Positions 36,187-44,073 of a stretch of 64,000 nt of DNA are shown piece after piece. This stretch comes from Glo-17 sp964637835 (GTDB taxonomy: Bacteria > Krumholzibacteriota > Krumholzibacteriia > LZORAL124-64-63). A program made the position numbers and the translations under genes. Each line of letters begins with the position of its first letter. Within the stretch, counting starts at the first letter, position 1. A model generated the notes under the pieces. That model was not told the DNA's origin. It saw only the letters and a list, made by a program, of their open reading frames with translations, and ran no database searches. The stretch spans positions 62,001 to 126,000 of the forward strand of contig CAZWYF010000003.1 in assembly GCA_964637835.1 (NCBI GenBank). Reading direction: 5' to 3'.

Positions 36187-37328
36187 GCCAGGGGCGCCGG
36201 GGGCCGTTCGTCGAGCGGTGCGCCGTGCTGCGGCGCGCGCGCCTGCTGCCGGTGGCGGGCGAGGTGCTCCTGGACGTCGGCGACCGCGTGCAGAGCGACA
36301 CCGTGATCGCCCGCGCCCCGGGGCGCGGCAACCTGCACACCGTGAACGTGGCGCGGCAGCTGGACATCCTGCCCGCCGAGGTGCCCGGGGCCATGTGCGT
36401 GGCCGAGGGCGAGGCCGTGGCGGCGGGGCAGTCCCTGGCGCGGACCCGGGGCCTGTGGGGCCTGTTCGCGGCGGGATGCGCCGCGCCGGTATCGGGGACG
36501 GTGGTGGCCGTCTCCGCGCACACCGGCCAGGTCCTGCTCGAGGAGCCGGCCGAGCCGCTGAGCGTCCGCGCCTTCCTGCCGGGGATCGTCGCCGACGTCC
36601 GTCCCGGATACGGCGTCACCGTCGCCGGCTGGGCCGCCCGTGCGGCCGGCGTCTTCGGCGTGGGCCAGGAGTGCAGCGGCCCGCTGGTGCCGGCCGTGGG
36701 CCGGCCGGAGACCGTGCTCGATGCGGCCGGCGTGCCCCCGGATGCGGCGGGTGCCGTCCTGCTCGGCGGCGCGCTCGTCACCGCCGGGGCCCTCGAGCGG
36801 GCGGTGGCGGTGGGCGTGCGCGGGGTGATCACCGGCGGCATCCACGATCGGGATCTCGCTGCCTGGCTGGGGCGCGACCTGGTCCTGGCCGACACCGTGG
36901 GCCTGGCCGCGCCCCTGACCCTGCTGGTGGTGGGGGGGTTCGGGCGGGTGCCCCTCGATCCGGACGCCTTCGCCCTGCTGCGTGACCATGCCGGCCGGCG
37001 CGTCTGCCTCAGCGGCTGGACGCGGGTGCGTGCCGGCGCCATGCGCCCGGAGGTGCTGGTGCCCCTCGGGGAAGAGACGCGACTGGAGGAGGCCCCGGTG
37101 GCACCGGCCGGCGACCTGGCGCCCGGCGCCCGCGTCCTGGTGGTGCGCGCCCCGTGGTTCGGTCGTCGGGGCACGGTGGCGCGCTTGCCCGCCGCGGCGG
37201 CGCGCCTGCAGAGCGGCGCCGTCTGCGCGGTGGCGGAGGTGGACCTGGACGGCGGGGACACGGTGCTGGTGGCGCGGGCCAATCTCGAGGTCCTGTCCGG
37301 CCCGCGGGCCACGGAGGAGGCGCCATGA
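36183..37328 (+). CDS. Barrel-sandwich/KOW-like protein of the GlmL cassette, unknown function
   Basis: 381 residues, no signal peptide or clear membrane helix. The N-terminal 130 residues have repeated Gly-rich turns (VLLDVGDRVQSDTVIARAPG, VAEGEAVAAGQSLART, SGTVVAVSAHTGQVLLEEP) like the biotinyl/lipoyl barrel-sandwich hybrid fold, but no lipoyl-lysine motif is evident. A middle Gly/Val-rich part reads like a small alpha/beta domain (VGVRGVITGGIHD). The last 60 residues (GARVLVVRAPWFGRRGTVARL) resemble a KOW/SH3-like barrel. I do not recognise a named family. Overlaps of 4 nt on both sides tie it to the GlmL-like ATPase and to the membrane protein that follows. Confidence 0.72.
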   Translation: MSQGRRGPFVERCAVLRRARLLPVAGEVLLDVGDRVQSDTVIARAPGRGNLHTVNVARQLDILPAEVPGAMCVAEGEAVAAGQSLARTRGLWGLFAAGCAAPVSGTVVAVSAHTGQVLLEEPAEPLSVRAFLPGIVADVRPGYGVTVAGWAARAAGVFGVGQECSGPLVPAVGRPETVLDAAGVPPDAAGAVLLGGALVTAGALERAVAVGVRGVITGGIHDRDLAAWLGRDLVLADTVGLAAPLTLLVVGGFGRVPLDPDAFALLRDHAGRRVCLSGWTRVRAGAMRPEVLVPLGEETRLEEAPVAPAGDLAPGARVLVVRAPWFGRRGTVARLPAAAARLQSGAVCAVAEVDLDGGDTVLVARANLEVLSGPRATEEAP

Positions 37329-38152
37329 ACGACTGGTGGAACCTGGGCGCCTGGTGGGACGCGAGCACCTGGAACCTGGCCCTGACCACCGTGGCGATGG
37401 CGGCGGCCGTGCTCTGGGGCATGCGCCGCGCGCGGCGCCACGGACCGCCGCCGGTCCGCCGCATCGCCGGTGTGGCGGCCATGGAGGAGGCGGTGGGACG
37501 GGCCACCGAGCTCGGTCGTCCCGTGTTCTACGTGGCCGGCACCCAGGACCTCGATGATGTCCAGACGGTGGCCAGCCTGGGCATCCTCGGCGGCGTGGGC
37601 CGGATGACCGCGCGCCATGGCTGCCGGCTGGTGATGCCCACCGACCGCAGCCTGGTCCTCGCCGCCGCGCGCGAGGTCCTCCGCGAGAGCTACTCGGCGG
37701 TGGGCCGGCCGGACGCCTACGCGCCGGAGATGGTCTCCTACATCTCGGACGACCAGTTCGGCTTCGCCGCGCGGGTCGACGGCATGATCGCCCGCCAGAA
37801 GCCCGCCGCGTCGTTCCTGCAGGGAGCGTTCTACGCGGAGTCGCTGCTGCTGGCCGAGGCCGGTGCCCACGCCGGGGCGGTCCAGGTGGCCGGGACGGCC
37901 ATGAGCCACCAGCTGCCATTCCTGGTGGCCGCCTGCGATCACGTGCTCATCGGGGAGGAGTTCTTCGCGGCCGAGGCCTATCTCTCGGGCGACCACGAGC
38001 GCCTCGGCAGCCTGCACGGGCAGGACCTGATCAAGGATGCCGCGCTGGCGCTGCTCGTGGGCGGGGGCGCGGTGGCGACCCTGGGACCCTGGACCGGTTG
38101 GGAGCCGCTGCTGGCGCTGCGCGAGGCGCTGCTGCGGCTGCTGGCCACCTGA
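37325..38152 (+). CDS. Membrane-anchored protein (possible DUF6754 family) in the GlmL cassette
   Basis: 275 residues. A Trp-rich N-terminus (NDWWNLGAWWDASTWN) precedes one transmembrane helix (about 17-33). A large soluble alpha/beta domain follows with GRPVFYVAGTQDLDDVQTVASLGILGGV, YISDDQFGFAARVDGMIARQKPA and GTAMSHQLPFLVAACDHVLIGEEFF. The last 25 residues (ALALLVGGGAVATLG) could re-enter the membrane. I recall domains of this kind catalogued as DUF6754, but this needs a profile search. No catalytic motif is obvious. It overlaps the barrel-sandwich gene. Confidence 0.7.
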   Translation: MNDWWNLGAWWDASTWNLALTTVAMAAAVLWGMRRARRHGPPPVRRIAGVAAMEEAVGRATELGRPVFYVAGTQDLDDVQTVASLGILGGVGRMTARHGCRLVMPTDRSLVLAAAREVLRESYSAVGRPDAYAPEMVSYISDDQFGFAARVDGMIARQKPAASFLQGAFYAESLLLAEAGAHAGAVQVAGTAMSHQLPFLVAACDHVLIGEEFFAAEAYLSGDHERLGSLHGQDLIKDAALALLVGGGAVATLGPWTGWEPLLALREALLRLLAT

Positions 38153-38168
38153 ACGGAAGGGCTGGGCC

Positions 38169-38879
38169 GTGAAGCGGACGGTGCCGCGACTGATCACCTC
38201 GGTGGTGGGGATCCTGCTGATCCTCACCGCGTTCGGCGCGCGTCCCGGCGCCGATGGCGGCGGCCCGGCGGCGGTCCGCGTCTTCGACTACGTGGACCGG
38301 AACTTCTCGGTCTGGTTCAACATCCTGGCCGTCTTCGCCTTCATCCTCGGCGGCGCGAGCCTCCTGCGCTCGCACCTGGCGCGGGTGCTGCAGCGGCGGC
38401 CCGACTGGCCGTACTCGGTGGTGACGCTGGTGTCGTTCCTGGCGGTGCTCGCCATCGGGCTGGGCAAGCTGGGCGGGCCGCCCGGTCTGCAGGGAGAGGT
38501 CACCGCGCCGGACGCCTGGCTGATGGTGGTCTTCACGGCGCTGTACGAGCCGCTCATGGCCACGCTCTTCTCGCTGCTGGCGTTCTTCGTCGCCTCGGCG
38601 GCCTACCGGGCGTTCCGGCTGCGTTCCACCGAGGCCACGGTGCTGCTGGTGGCAGCGTTCGTGGTGCTGCTGGGCCGCACTCCCCTGGGGACCTGGCTCA
38701 GCGGGCTGGTGCCGGCGCCGCTCGCCTTCCTGCGGATCGACGCCCTGAGCCTGTGGATCATGAGCGTGCCCAACGTGGCGGGGCAGCGGGCGGTGCTCAT
38801 CGGCATCGCCGTGGGCGTGGCGGCGCTCACGCTGCGCGTCCTCGCCGGGCGCGCCGATGCGGCAGGAGGGCGGCCATGA
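38169..38879 (+). CDS. Multi-spanning membrane protein of the GlmL cassette
   Basis: 236 residues with about seven predicted transmembrane helices, including LITSVVGILLILTAFGA, WFNILAVFAFILGGASLL, VVTLVSFLAVLAIGL and TVLLVAAFVVLLG. There is no recognised transporter or enzyme signature. The GTG start follows GGAAGGGCTGGG, 16 nt after the preceding stop, and its own stop overlaps the next ATG. It may form a membrane complex with the other cassette products, which is inferred from gene order. Confidence 0.7.
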   Translation: MKRTVPRLITSVVGILLILTAFGARPGADGGGPAAVRVFDYVDRNFSVWFNILAVFAFILGGASLLRSHLARVLQRRPDWPYSVVTLVSFLAVLAIGLGKLGGPPGLQGEVTAPDAWLMVVFTALYEPLMATLFSLLAFFVASAAYRAFRLRSTEATVLLVAAFVVLLGRTPLGTWLSGLVPAPLAFLRIDALSLWIMSVPNVAGQRAVLIGIAVGVAALTLRVLAGRADAAGGRP

Positions 38880-39778
38880 ACCGCGACGCGATGGCGCGCG
38901 AGGCCGCCGGGCGGCCGGACCGGCGCGAGCGCCTGGCCCGGCTGGACCGTCGCTGGCTGTACCTGACCTTCCTGCTGGCGCTGTCGGCCACCCTGCTGGT
39001 CCAGCCACTGTTCCCGGACCAGGCATCGACGTTCACCGCCCCGGTGTTCGAGCGGCTGGAGGGCCTGCCTGCGGGGACGCCGGTGCTGGTCTCGCTCGAC
39101 TACAGCCCAGCCTCGGCGCCCGAGATCGAGCCCATGGCCTTCGCCCTGACCCGGCATCTGCTCTGGCGTGGCCTGCGGCCGGTCTACATCTCCCTCTGGC
39201 CCGAGGGCAACAACATGCTGCAACGATTGCGCGAGAACGTCCTGCAGCCCGAGTTCGGCGAACTCCGCGAGGGTCGGGATTTCGCCGCCCTGGGCTACAA
39301 GGCGGGTGGTCGCATGGTGATCAACGCGCTGCGCCAGGACCTGGGCGCGATGTACGCGCGGGATCTGCGCGGCGTGCCACTGGATTCGGTGGCGGTGCTG
39401 GAGGGCATGGCGCGGCTGGAGGACTTCGCGCTGGTGATCGCGTTGTCGGGCGGCACCCCGGGACTGAAGGAATGGATCCTCTACGGCGGCGACCCCACCG
39501 GGGTGCCCATCGCCGGCGGTTGCACCGGCATCGGGACGCCGGAGTTCCTGGTCTACTTCCCGCAGCAACTGCTCGGGCTGCTGGGGGGCCTCAAGGGCGC
39601 CAGCGAGTACGAGGCGGCCCTGGCCGCGGAGTATCCCGCGGCCGCCGCGCATCGCCGCGCGGGCCGGGCCATGGGCCCGCAGACGGTGGCGCACGTCCTC
39701 ATCCTGGTCTTCCTGGTGCTCGGCAACCTCACCTACCTGCGCCGCCGGCCGCGGTCGCGCCCCGGGGGTGAGCCATGA
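38876..39778 (+). CDS. Membrane-anchored protein with extracytoplasmic alpha/beta domain (GlmL cassette)
   Basis: 300 residues. One transmembrane helix near residues 28-48 and another near the C-terminus (VAHVLILVFLVLGNLTYL, about 268-285) bracket a soluble domain. That domain has recurring strand-like segments (GTPVLVSLDYSPASAPE, LRPVYISLWPEGNN, FALVIALSGGTPGLKEWI) and a Gly-rich GGCTGIGTPEFLVYFP. I do not recognise it. The alternation suggests a Rossmann-like fold without a nucleotide-binding loop. It overlaps both neighbours by 4 nt. Confidence 0.7.
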   Translation: MNRDAMAREAAGRPDRRERLARLDRRWLYLTFLLALSATLLVQPLFPDQASTFTAPVFERLEGLPAGTPVLVSLDYSPASAPEIEPMAFALTRHLLWRGLRPVYISLWPEGNNMLQRLRENVLQPEFGELREGRDFAALGYKAGGRMVINALRQDLGAMYARDLRGVPLDSVAVLEGMARLEDFALVIALSGGTPGLKEWILYGGDPTGVPIAGGCTGIGTPEFLVYFPQQLLGLLGGLKGASEYEAALAAEYPAAAAHRRAGRAMGPQTVAHVLILVFLVLGNLTYLRRRPRSRPGGEP

Positions 39779-40452
39779 GCGGCGACCTGCAGATCTGGAT
39801 CGGTGCGGCCCTGACGCTGATGGTGCTCAGCTTCCTGTGGCGCGACAACCCCTTCTACAAGTTCGCCGAGCATCTCTTCGTCGGCGTCTCGGCGGGCTAC
39901 TGGATGGTGATGGGGTTCTGGTCCACGCTGTGGCCCAATGCCGTGGTCAAGCTGCTGCCGGCCGCCGCGCGCGTCACCGATCCCGACGCCGCGCTCGGCG
40001 AGCGAGAGCCGCTGGTGATCATCCCGCTGGTGCTCGGCCTGCTCATGCTCCTGCGCCTGTGGCCCCGACTCGCCTGGCTGGCGCGCTGGCCCACGGCCTT
40101 CGCGGTCGGCACCACCCTGGGCTACAACCTGGTGCGCTCGTTGCGTTCGGATCTCCTGGCCCAGCTCCAGGCCACCATCGCACCCGGCTTCCTGGTGGCC
40201 GACCCCGCCGGTGGCGTCGCCTGGCTCGCCACCTTCAACCAGACGGTCCTGGTGGCGGGCACGGTCTGCAGCCTCGCGTACTTCACCTACACCCGAGGCG
40301 ACGGCGGCGTGCGCGGCGGCGCGGCGCGCGTGGGGCTGCTGGTGCTCATGGTGGCCTTCGGCGCCAGCTTCGCGTACGCGGTCATGGCGCGCGTGGCGGT
40401 GCTCGTCAGCCGCCTGCAGTTCCTCCTCGGCGACTGGCTCGGCCTGGTCTGA
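39775..40452 (+). CDS. Multi-spanning membrane protein ending the GlmL cassette
   Basis: 225 residues with about six transmembrane helices. Conserved-looking loops are LWRDNPFYKFAEHLFVGVSAGYW near the start and NQTVLVAGTVCSLAYFTYTR near residue 160. No family is recognised. The sequence NPFYKFAEHLFVG is a good probe for relatives. It is the last gene of the overlapping cassette; a promoter-like sequence for an unrelated TPR gene follows. Confidence 0.7.
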   Translation: MSGDLQIWIGAALTLMVLSFLWRDNPFYKFAEHLFVGVSAGYWMVMGFWSTLWPNAVVKLLPAAARVTDPDAALGEREPLVIIPLVLGLLMLLRLWPRLAWLARWPTAFAVGTTLGYNLVRSLRSDLLAQLQATIAPGFLVADPAGGVAWLATFNQTVLVAGTVCSLAYFTYTRGDGGVRGGAARVGLLVLMVAFGASFAYAVMARVAVLVSRLQFLLGDWLGLV

Positions 40453-40485
40453 CGGGGTCGTCCTCGCGAGGCGGCGGCAGCCCCC

Positions 40486-40514
40486 TTGCCTGCGCCGCGC
40501 CGGCGCGCTAGACT
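40486..40514 (+). promoter_or_regulatory. Putative promoter of the TPR-protein gene
   Basis: TTGCCT (40486-40491), 17 nt, TAGACT (40509-40514), 65 nt before the ATG. Confidence 0.45.
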
Positions 40515-40578
40515 TGGTGCCCGCCGCGCGGCGCCCCCGGCGCCGCCCCGACGCAGCTGCGACAACACGGAGTGCGCC

Positions 40579-41478
40579 ATGCCTTCCCACTCGCCTGGAC
40601 TCGCCCAGCAGATCGCGTACTACGAGCAGCGGCTGCAGCTGGACCCCGACTCGCGCGCCTTCCTGCCGCTGGCGGACCTGCTGCGTCGTGCCGGCCGTCA
40701 GGACCAGGCGCGCGAGCTGCTCGAGCGGGGGCTGGCGCGGCATCCGCAGTTCGTCTCCGCGCGCGCCGCCCTCGGTCTGGTGCTCACCGAGCTGGGAGAG
40801 AGCGAGCTGGCGCGCGAGGAACTGACCCGTGTGCTGGACGCGGACGACGATCACCTGCTCGCCCTGCGCCTGCTCGCCCGCGACGCCGGCCGGCGGGAGG
40901 ACTGGGCGCAGGCCTGCCGGCGCTACGAGCGCCTGCTCCGCCTCGAGCCCGAGGACGCCGAGGTGCGACGGGCCCTGCGGCACGCCCGCGACCGCTTGGA
41001 GGCGCTCCCGGCCACCCCGACCTCGCCGGCGCCGGCGGGAGCGGCCGTGGATTCCCCCCCGCCGCCGGGGGGCGACCCTGGAAGGGCGGACGCCGGGCGG
41101 GGCGCTGGCGGCGGCGGCCTCCGCGTGGGCAACGGGTTCGAGACGCCCACGCTGGCCGAGCTCTACCTGCGCCAGGGACATCCGGGGAAGGCGCGGGAGA
41201 TCCTCGAGCGGATCCTCGCGGCCGATCCGGACCGGCCCGACGCCCAGGCCGTGCTCGCGCGCCTCGAGGAGGCTGCCGACGAGGATGAGACCGGCAGCGG
41301 TGGCACGCCGCCCACCAGCGAGGACGAGGTCGCGGCCGGCGGGTCCGCCGCCCGATCCGGGCCGGACCGCGAGGGTCCCGGGCCCGTCGACCCGTCGAGC
41401 ACCGGTCGTCCGCAGGACCTCGAGCGCTTCCGTCACTGGATCGATCGGCGTGGCGGCGGGGGCGACACGGCGCACTGA
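40579..41478 (+). CDS. Tetratricopeptide-repeat protein
   Basis: 299 residues, cytoplasmic by sequence (no signal). TPR helices run from AYYEQRLQLDPDSRAFLPLADLL through ARELLERGLARHPQF, AREELTRVLDADDDH and CRRYERLLRLEPEDAEV to about residue 145. A Pro/Gly linker then leads to another helix pair (PTLAELYLRQGHPGKAREILERIL, about 194-217) and an acidic low-complexity tail. TPRs mediate protein contacts; the partner is not visible. It stands alone between two promoters, with efp downstream. Confidence 0.85.
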   Translation: MPSHSPGLAQQIAYYEQRLQLDPDSRAFLPLADLLRRAGRQDQARELLERGLARHPQFVSARAALGLVLTELGESELAREELTRVLDADDDHLLALRLLARDAGRREDWAQACRRYERLLRLEPEDAEVRRALRHARDRLEALPATPTSPAPAGAAVDSPPPPGGDPGRADAGRGAGGGGLRVGNGFETPTLAELYLRQGHPGKAREILERILAADPDRPDAQAVLARLEEAADEDETGSGGTPPTSEDEVAAGGSAARSGPDREGPGPVDPSSTGRPQDLERFRHWIDRRGGGGDTAH

Positions 41479-41493
41479 GCGGCATCTGCGGCG

Positions 41494-41522
41494 TTGCCGG
41501 GGTTCCGGGCGCGCATTATCCT
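41494..41522 (+). promoter_or_regulatory. Putative promoter of the efp-accB unit
   Basis: TTGCCG (41494-41499), 17 nt, TATCCT (41517-41522), 60 nt before the efp start. Confidence 0.5.
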
Positions 41523-41582
41523 TCCTCCTTTCGCGTGGGCCCCGGGCCTGCGCCCCGAACCCGAGCGACAAGGCAGGAGACC

Positions 41583-42140
41583 GTGGCCGATACCAGCGAT
41601 TTCCGGACGGGCTACACCATTCGCCACAAGGGCGAGCTCTGGAGCATCATGGAGTTCCAGCACGTCAAGCCGGGCAAGGGGGGCGCCTTCGTGCGGACCA
41701 AGCTCAAGGGCGTGACCTCCGGCAAGGTGGTGGAGGAGACCTTCCGTGCCGGCGAGAAGGTGGAGGAGGTGCGGCTCGAGCGGCGGCCGTACCAGTATCT
41801 CTACGCCGATGGCGAGTTCCTCACCTTCATGAACACGGAGACGTACGAGCAGCTGCAGCTGCCGGCCGACACCCTCGGCGACCTCCCGCAGTACGTCAAG
41901 GAGAGCGACATCTGCCAGGTCCTGCTCCACGAGGACAGGCCCCTGACGGTGGAACCGCCGCTGACCGTGGAGCTCGCGGTGGCCCAGACCGATCCCGGCC
42001 TGCGTGGCGACACCGCCCAGGGCGGCTCGAAGCCGGCCACCATGGAGACCGGACTGGTGGTGCAGGTACCCCTCTTCATCGAGGAGGGCGAGGTCCTGAA
42101 GATCGATACCCGCACCGGGAAGTACCTGGGCCGCGTCTGA
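41583..42140 (+). CDS. efp: Translation elongation factor P
   Basis: 185 residues from GTG at 41583, with GGAGACC upstream. The three-barrel EF-P fold is clear: HKGELWSIMEFQHVKPGKGGAFVRTKLK holds the modification loop, with Lys32 in PGKGG the position modified in many bacteria. TYEQLQLPADTLGDLPQYVKE and a C-terminal GEVLKIDTRTGKYLGRV follow. It relieves ribosome stalling at proline stretches. A conserved Lys means an EpmA- or other lysine-modifying route could apply; none is seen here. It lies 67 nt upstream of accB, a common pairing. Confidence 0.96.
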   Translation: MADTSDFRTGYTIRHKGELWSIMEFQHVKPGKGGAFVRTKLKGVTSGKVVEETFRAGEKVEEVRLERRPYQYLYADGEFLTFMNTETYEQLQLPADTLGDLPQYVKESDICQVLLHEDRPLTVEPPLTVELAVAQTDPGLRGDTAQGGSKPATMETGLVVQVPLFIEEGEVLKIDTRTGKYLGRV

Positions 42141-42207
42141 TTCGCCGGTGACCTCTGCCGGTCGCCGCCGCTGGCGGCGACCGGCCATCCCCACCCGGAG
42201 GACACGC

Positions 42208-42654
42208 ATGGACATCGCCAAGATCCGCGAACTGGTCGAGCTGGCCGCCGCGAGCGGTGTGGCCGAGCTCGAGATCGAGACCGACGACCTCAGCGTCCGC
42301 ATCCGCACCGTCGGTGGCCCGGTGGAGAGCGCGGTGGCGGCCGGGCCGGTCGCCGCGGCGGCGGCCCCGGTCGCGGCGGCGGCGGCGAGCGCGCCCGCCC
42401 CGGCGCCGAGCAACCTGCACGAGGTCCGCTCGCCCATCGTCGGCACCTTCTACAGCAAGCCCGAGCCGGGGGCGGCGGCCTTCGTGGAGGTGGGTGCCAC
42501 GGTGGCCAGGGGGCAGACGCTGTGCATCGTGGAGGCCATGAAGGTGATGAACGAGATCGAGGCCGAGGTGGCCGGGACCATCCGCGAGGTCTGCGTGGAG
42601 GACGGGCAGCCGGTGGAGGCGGAGGGCGTCCTCTTCCGCATCGAGCCCGCCTAG
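42208..42654 (+). CDS. accB: Biotin carboxyl carrier protein of acetyl-CoA carboxylase
   Basis: 148 residues. ATG at 42208 is preceded by GGAGGACAC. The N-terminal helical region (MDIAKIRELVELAAASGVAEL) and an Ala/Pro linker lead to the biotinyl domain with SPIVGTFYSKPEPG and EAMKVMNEIEAE, where Lys112 is the biotinylation site. It carries CO2 on biotin in the first step of fatty-acid synthesis. Usually accC follows directly, but here pilT intervenes. Confidence 0.96.
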   Translation: MDIAKIRELVELAAASGVAELEIETDDLSVRIRTVGGPVESAVAAGPVAAAAAPVAAAAASAPAPAPSNLHEVRSPIVGTFYSKPEPGAAAFVEVGATVARGQTLCIVEAMKVMNEIEAEVAGTIREVCVEDGQPVEAEGVLFRIEPA

Positions 42655-42676
42655 CGCGGCTCAAGTCCGCGGCGCG

Positions 42677-42711
42677 GCGGCCGATCCTCGGGAGGAATCC
42701 GTGTCGGCCGC
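42677..42711 (+). promoter_or_regulatory. Inverted repeat between accB and pilT
   Basis: GCGGCCGA (42677-42684) and TCGGCCGC (42704-42711) are perfect complements across 19 nt that contain GGGAGGA. It may attenuate or separate pilT expression; no T-run follows. Confidence 0.3.
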
Positions 42712-42756
42712 CCCGGCGGTCGTCTCGACGCTCACGCCCGGCAAGGAGCGGCCCCC

Positions 42757-43905
42757 GTGTCCCTCGACATCAAGCGCATCCTCAAGGAGATGATCGATCG
42801 CGGCGCCAGCGATCTGCACCTGAAGGTCGCCTCGCCCCCCATCCTGCGGATCAATGGCAGCCTGACCATGCTCGACCAGACGCCGCCGCAGGTGCAGGAC
42901 ATGGTGGGCGTGGCGCAGCAGATCCTCACGCCGGCCCAGCGCGAGCAGTTCGAGAAGACGCGGGAGATCGACTTCGCGTTCGGCGTGCCGGGCATCGCCC
43001 GGTTCCGCGCCAACTTCTACGTGCAGCGGGGCAGCATCGCCATGGTCTTCCGGCACGTGCCGGTGGAGATCAAGACGCTCGAGCAGCTGGGCCTGCCGCC
43101 GGTGCTGCGGGAACTCGCCCTCAAGCCCCGCGGCCTCATCCTGGTCACCGGCACCGTGGGGTCGGGCAAGAGCACCACGCTCGCCAGCCTGGTGGACATC
43201 ATCAACACCGAGTGCCACAGCCACGTGATCACCATCGAGGACCCCATCGAGTTCCTGCATCGCGACAAGCAGAGCATCATCAGCCAGCGCGAGGTGGGAG
43301 CCGACACGGGCAGCTACGCCGACGCCCTGCGCTACATCCTGCGCCAGGATCCCGACGCCATCCTCATCGGCGAGATCCGCGACGCCGAGTCCATGCAGGT
43401 GGCGCTCACCGCCGCGGACACCGGCCACCTGGTCCTCTCGACCATGCACACCATCGACTCCACCCAGACCATCAGCCGCATCATCAGCTTCTTCCCGCCG
43501 CACCAGCACCAGGAGATCCGCTATCTCCTGGCCTCCACCCTGCAGTCGGTGATCTCCCAGCGGCTGGTGGCCGACCCGCGCGGCGAGCAGCGGTTCGCCG
43601 CCGTGGAGGTGATGATCGCCACCAGCACCATCCGCGACTACATCCGCGAGCCGGAGAAGACCTCGCTCATCCGCCAGGCGATCCAGGAAGGGTTCGTCCA
43701 GTACCAGATGCAGACCTTCGACCAGTCGCTGATGCAGCTGTACAAGCAGGGCCGGATCAGCCTCGAGACCGCCATGCACGCCTCCACCAACCCGCACGAG
43801 TTCCAGCTGCGGATCAAGGGCATCCAGGCCAGCTCGGACACCACGTGGGAGCGTTTCGAGCAGGGGGACGGAGTGCCCGCCGGCATGCCAGAGGGGCTCC
43901 AGTAG
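42757..43905 (+). CDS. pilT: Type IV pilus retraction ATPase PilT
   Basis: 382 residues. The N-terminal PAS-like domain (RGASDLHLKVASPPILRINGSL) is followed by the RecA-like motor: Walker A GTVGSGKS (about 132-139), ITIEDPIEFLH (Asp box), LRQDPDAILIGEIRD (Walker B) and TGHLVLSTMHTIDS (His box). A C-terminal AIRNL-type motif is not obvious; RLVADPRGEQRFAAVEV and LIRQAIQEGF are present. It powers pilus retraction or twitching at the inner membrane. No other pilus genes adjoin it. GTG start after CAAGGAG. The insertion between accB and accC is unusual. Confidence 0.94.
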   Translation: MSLDIKRILKEMIDRGASDLHLKVASPPILRINGSLTMLDQTPPQVQDMVGVAQQILTPAQREQFEKTREIDFAFGVPGIARFRANFYVQRGSIAMVFRHVPVEIKTLEQLGLPPVLRELALKPRGLILVTGTVGSGKSTTLASLVDIINTECHSHVITIEDPIEFLHRDKQSIISQREVGADTGSYADALRYILRQDPDAILIGEIRDAESMQVALTAADTGHLVLSTMHTIDSTQTISRIISFFPPHQHQEIRYLLASTLQSVISQRLVADPRGEQRFAAVEVMIATSTIRDYIREPEKTSLIRQAIQEGFVQYQMQTFDQSLMQLYKQGRISLETAMHASTNPHEFQLRIKGIQASSDTTWERFEQGDGVPAGMPEGLQ

Positions 43906-43930
43906 GCCCATCGCCACCAGCGCCCCGGCC

Positions 43931-43962
43931 GAGGGCGGCGCCGCGGCGCCGCCCTTCCCCTT
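43931..43962 (+). terminator. Strong hairpin terminator after pilT
   Basis: A perfect 22-nt self-complementary core (43933-43954; ten paired bases each side plus the central GC), extended by A43932-T43955 and then TTCCCCTT. It begins 26 nt after the pilT stop and separates pilT from accC. Confidence 0.6.
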
Positions 43963-43989
43963 GCCGGCCGGGCCGGATCCTGCGATCCT
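43961..43989 (+). promoter_or_regulatory. Possible accC promoter
   Basis: TTGCCG (43961-43966), 17 nt, GATCCT (43984-43989), directly downstream of the pilT hairpin and 85 nt before the accC ATG. Confidence 0.35.
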
Positions 43990-44073
43990 GCCGGGATGCG
44001 ATGACGGATCGTCGGGCCCGACCGGCCGCCGCCGGCGGGGTCGTGCCCAGGACCCGCTTCCACGGAGACCGGC

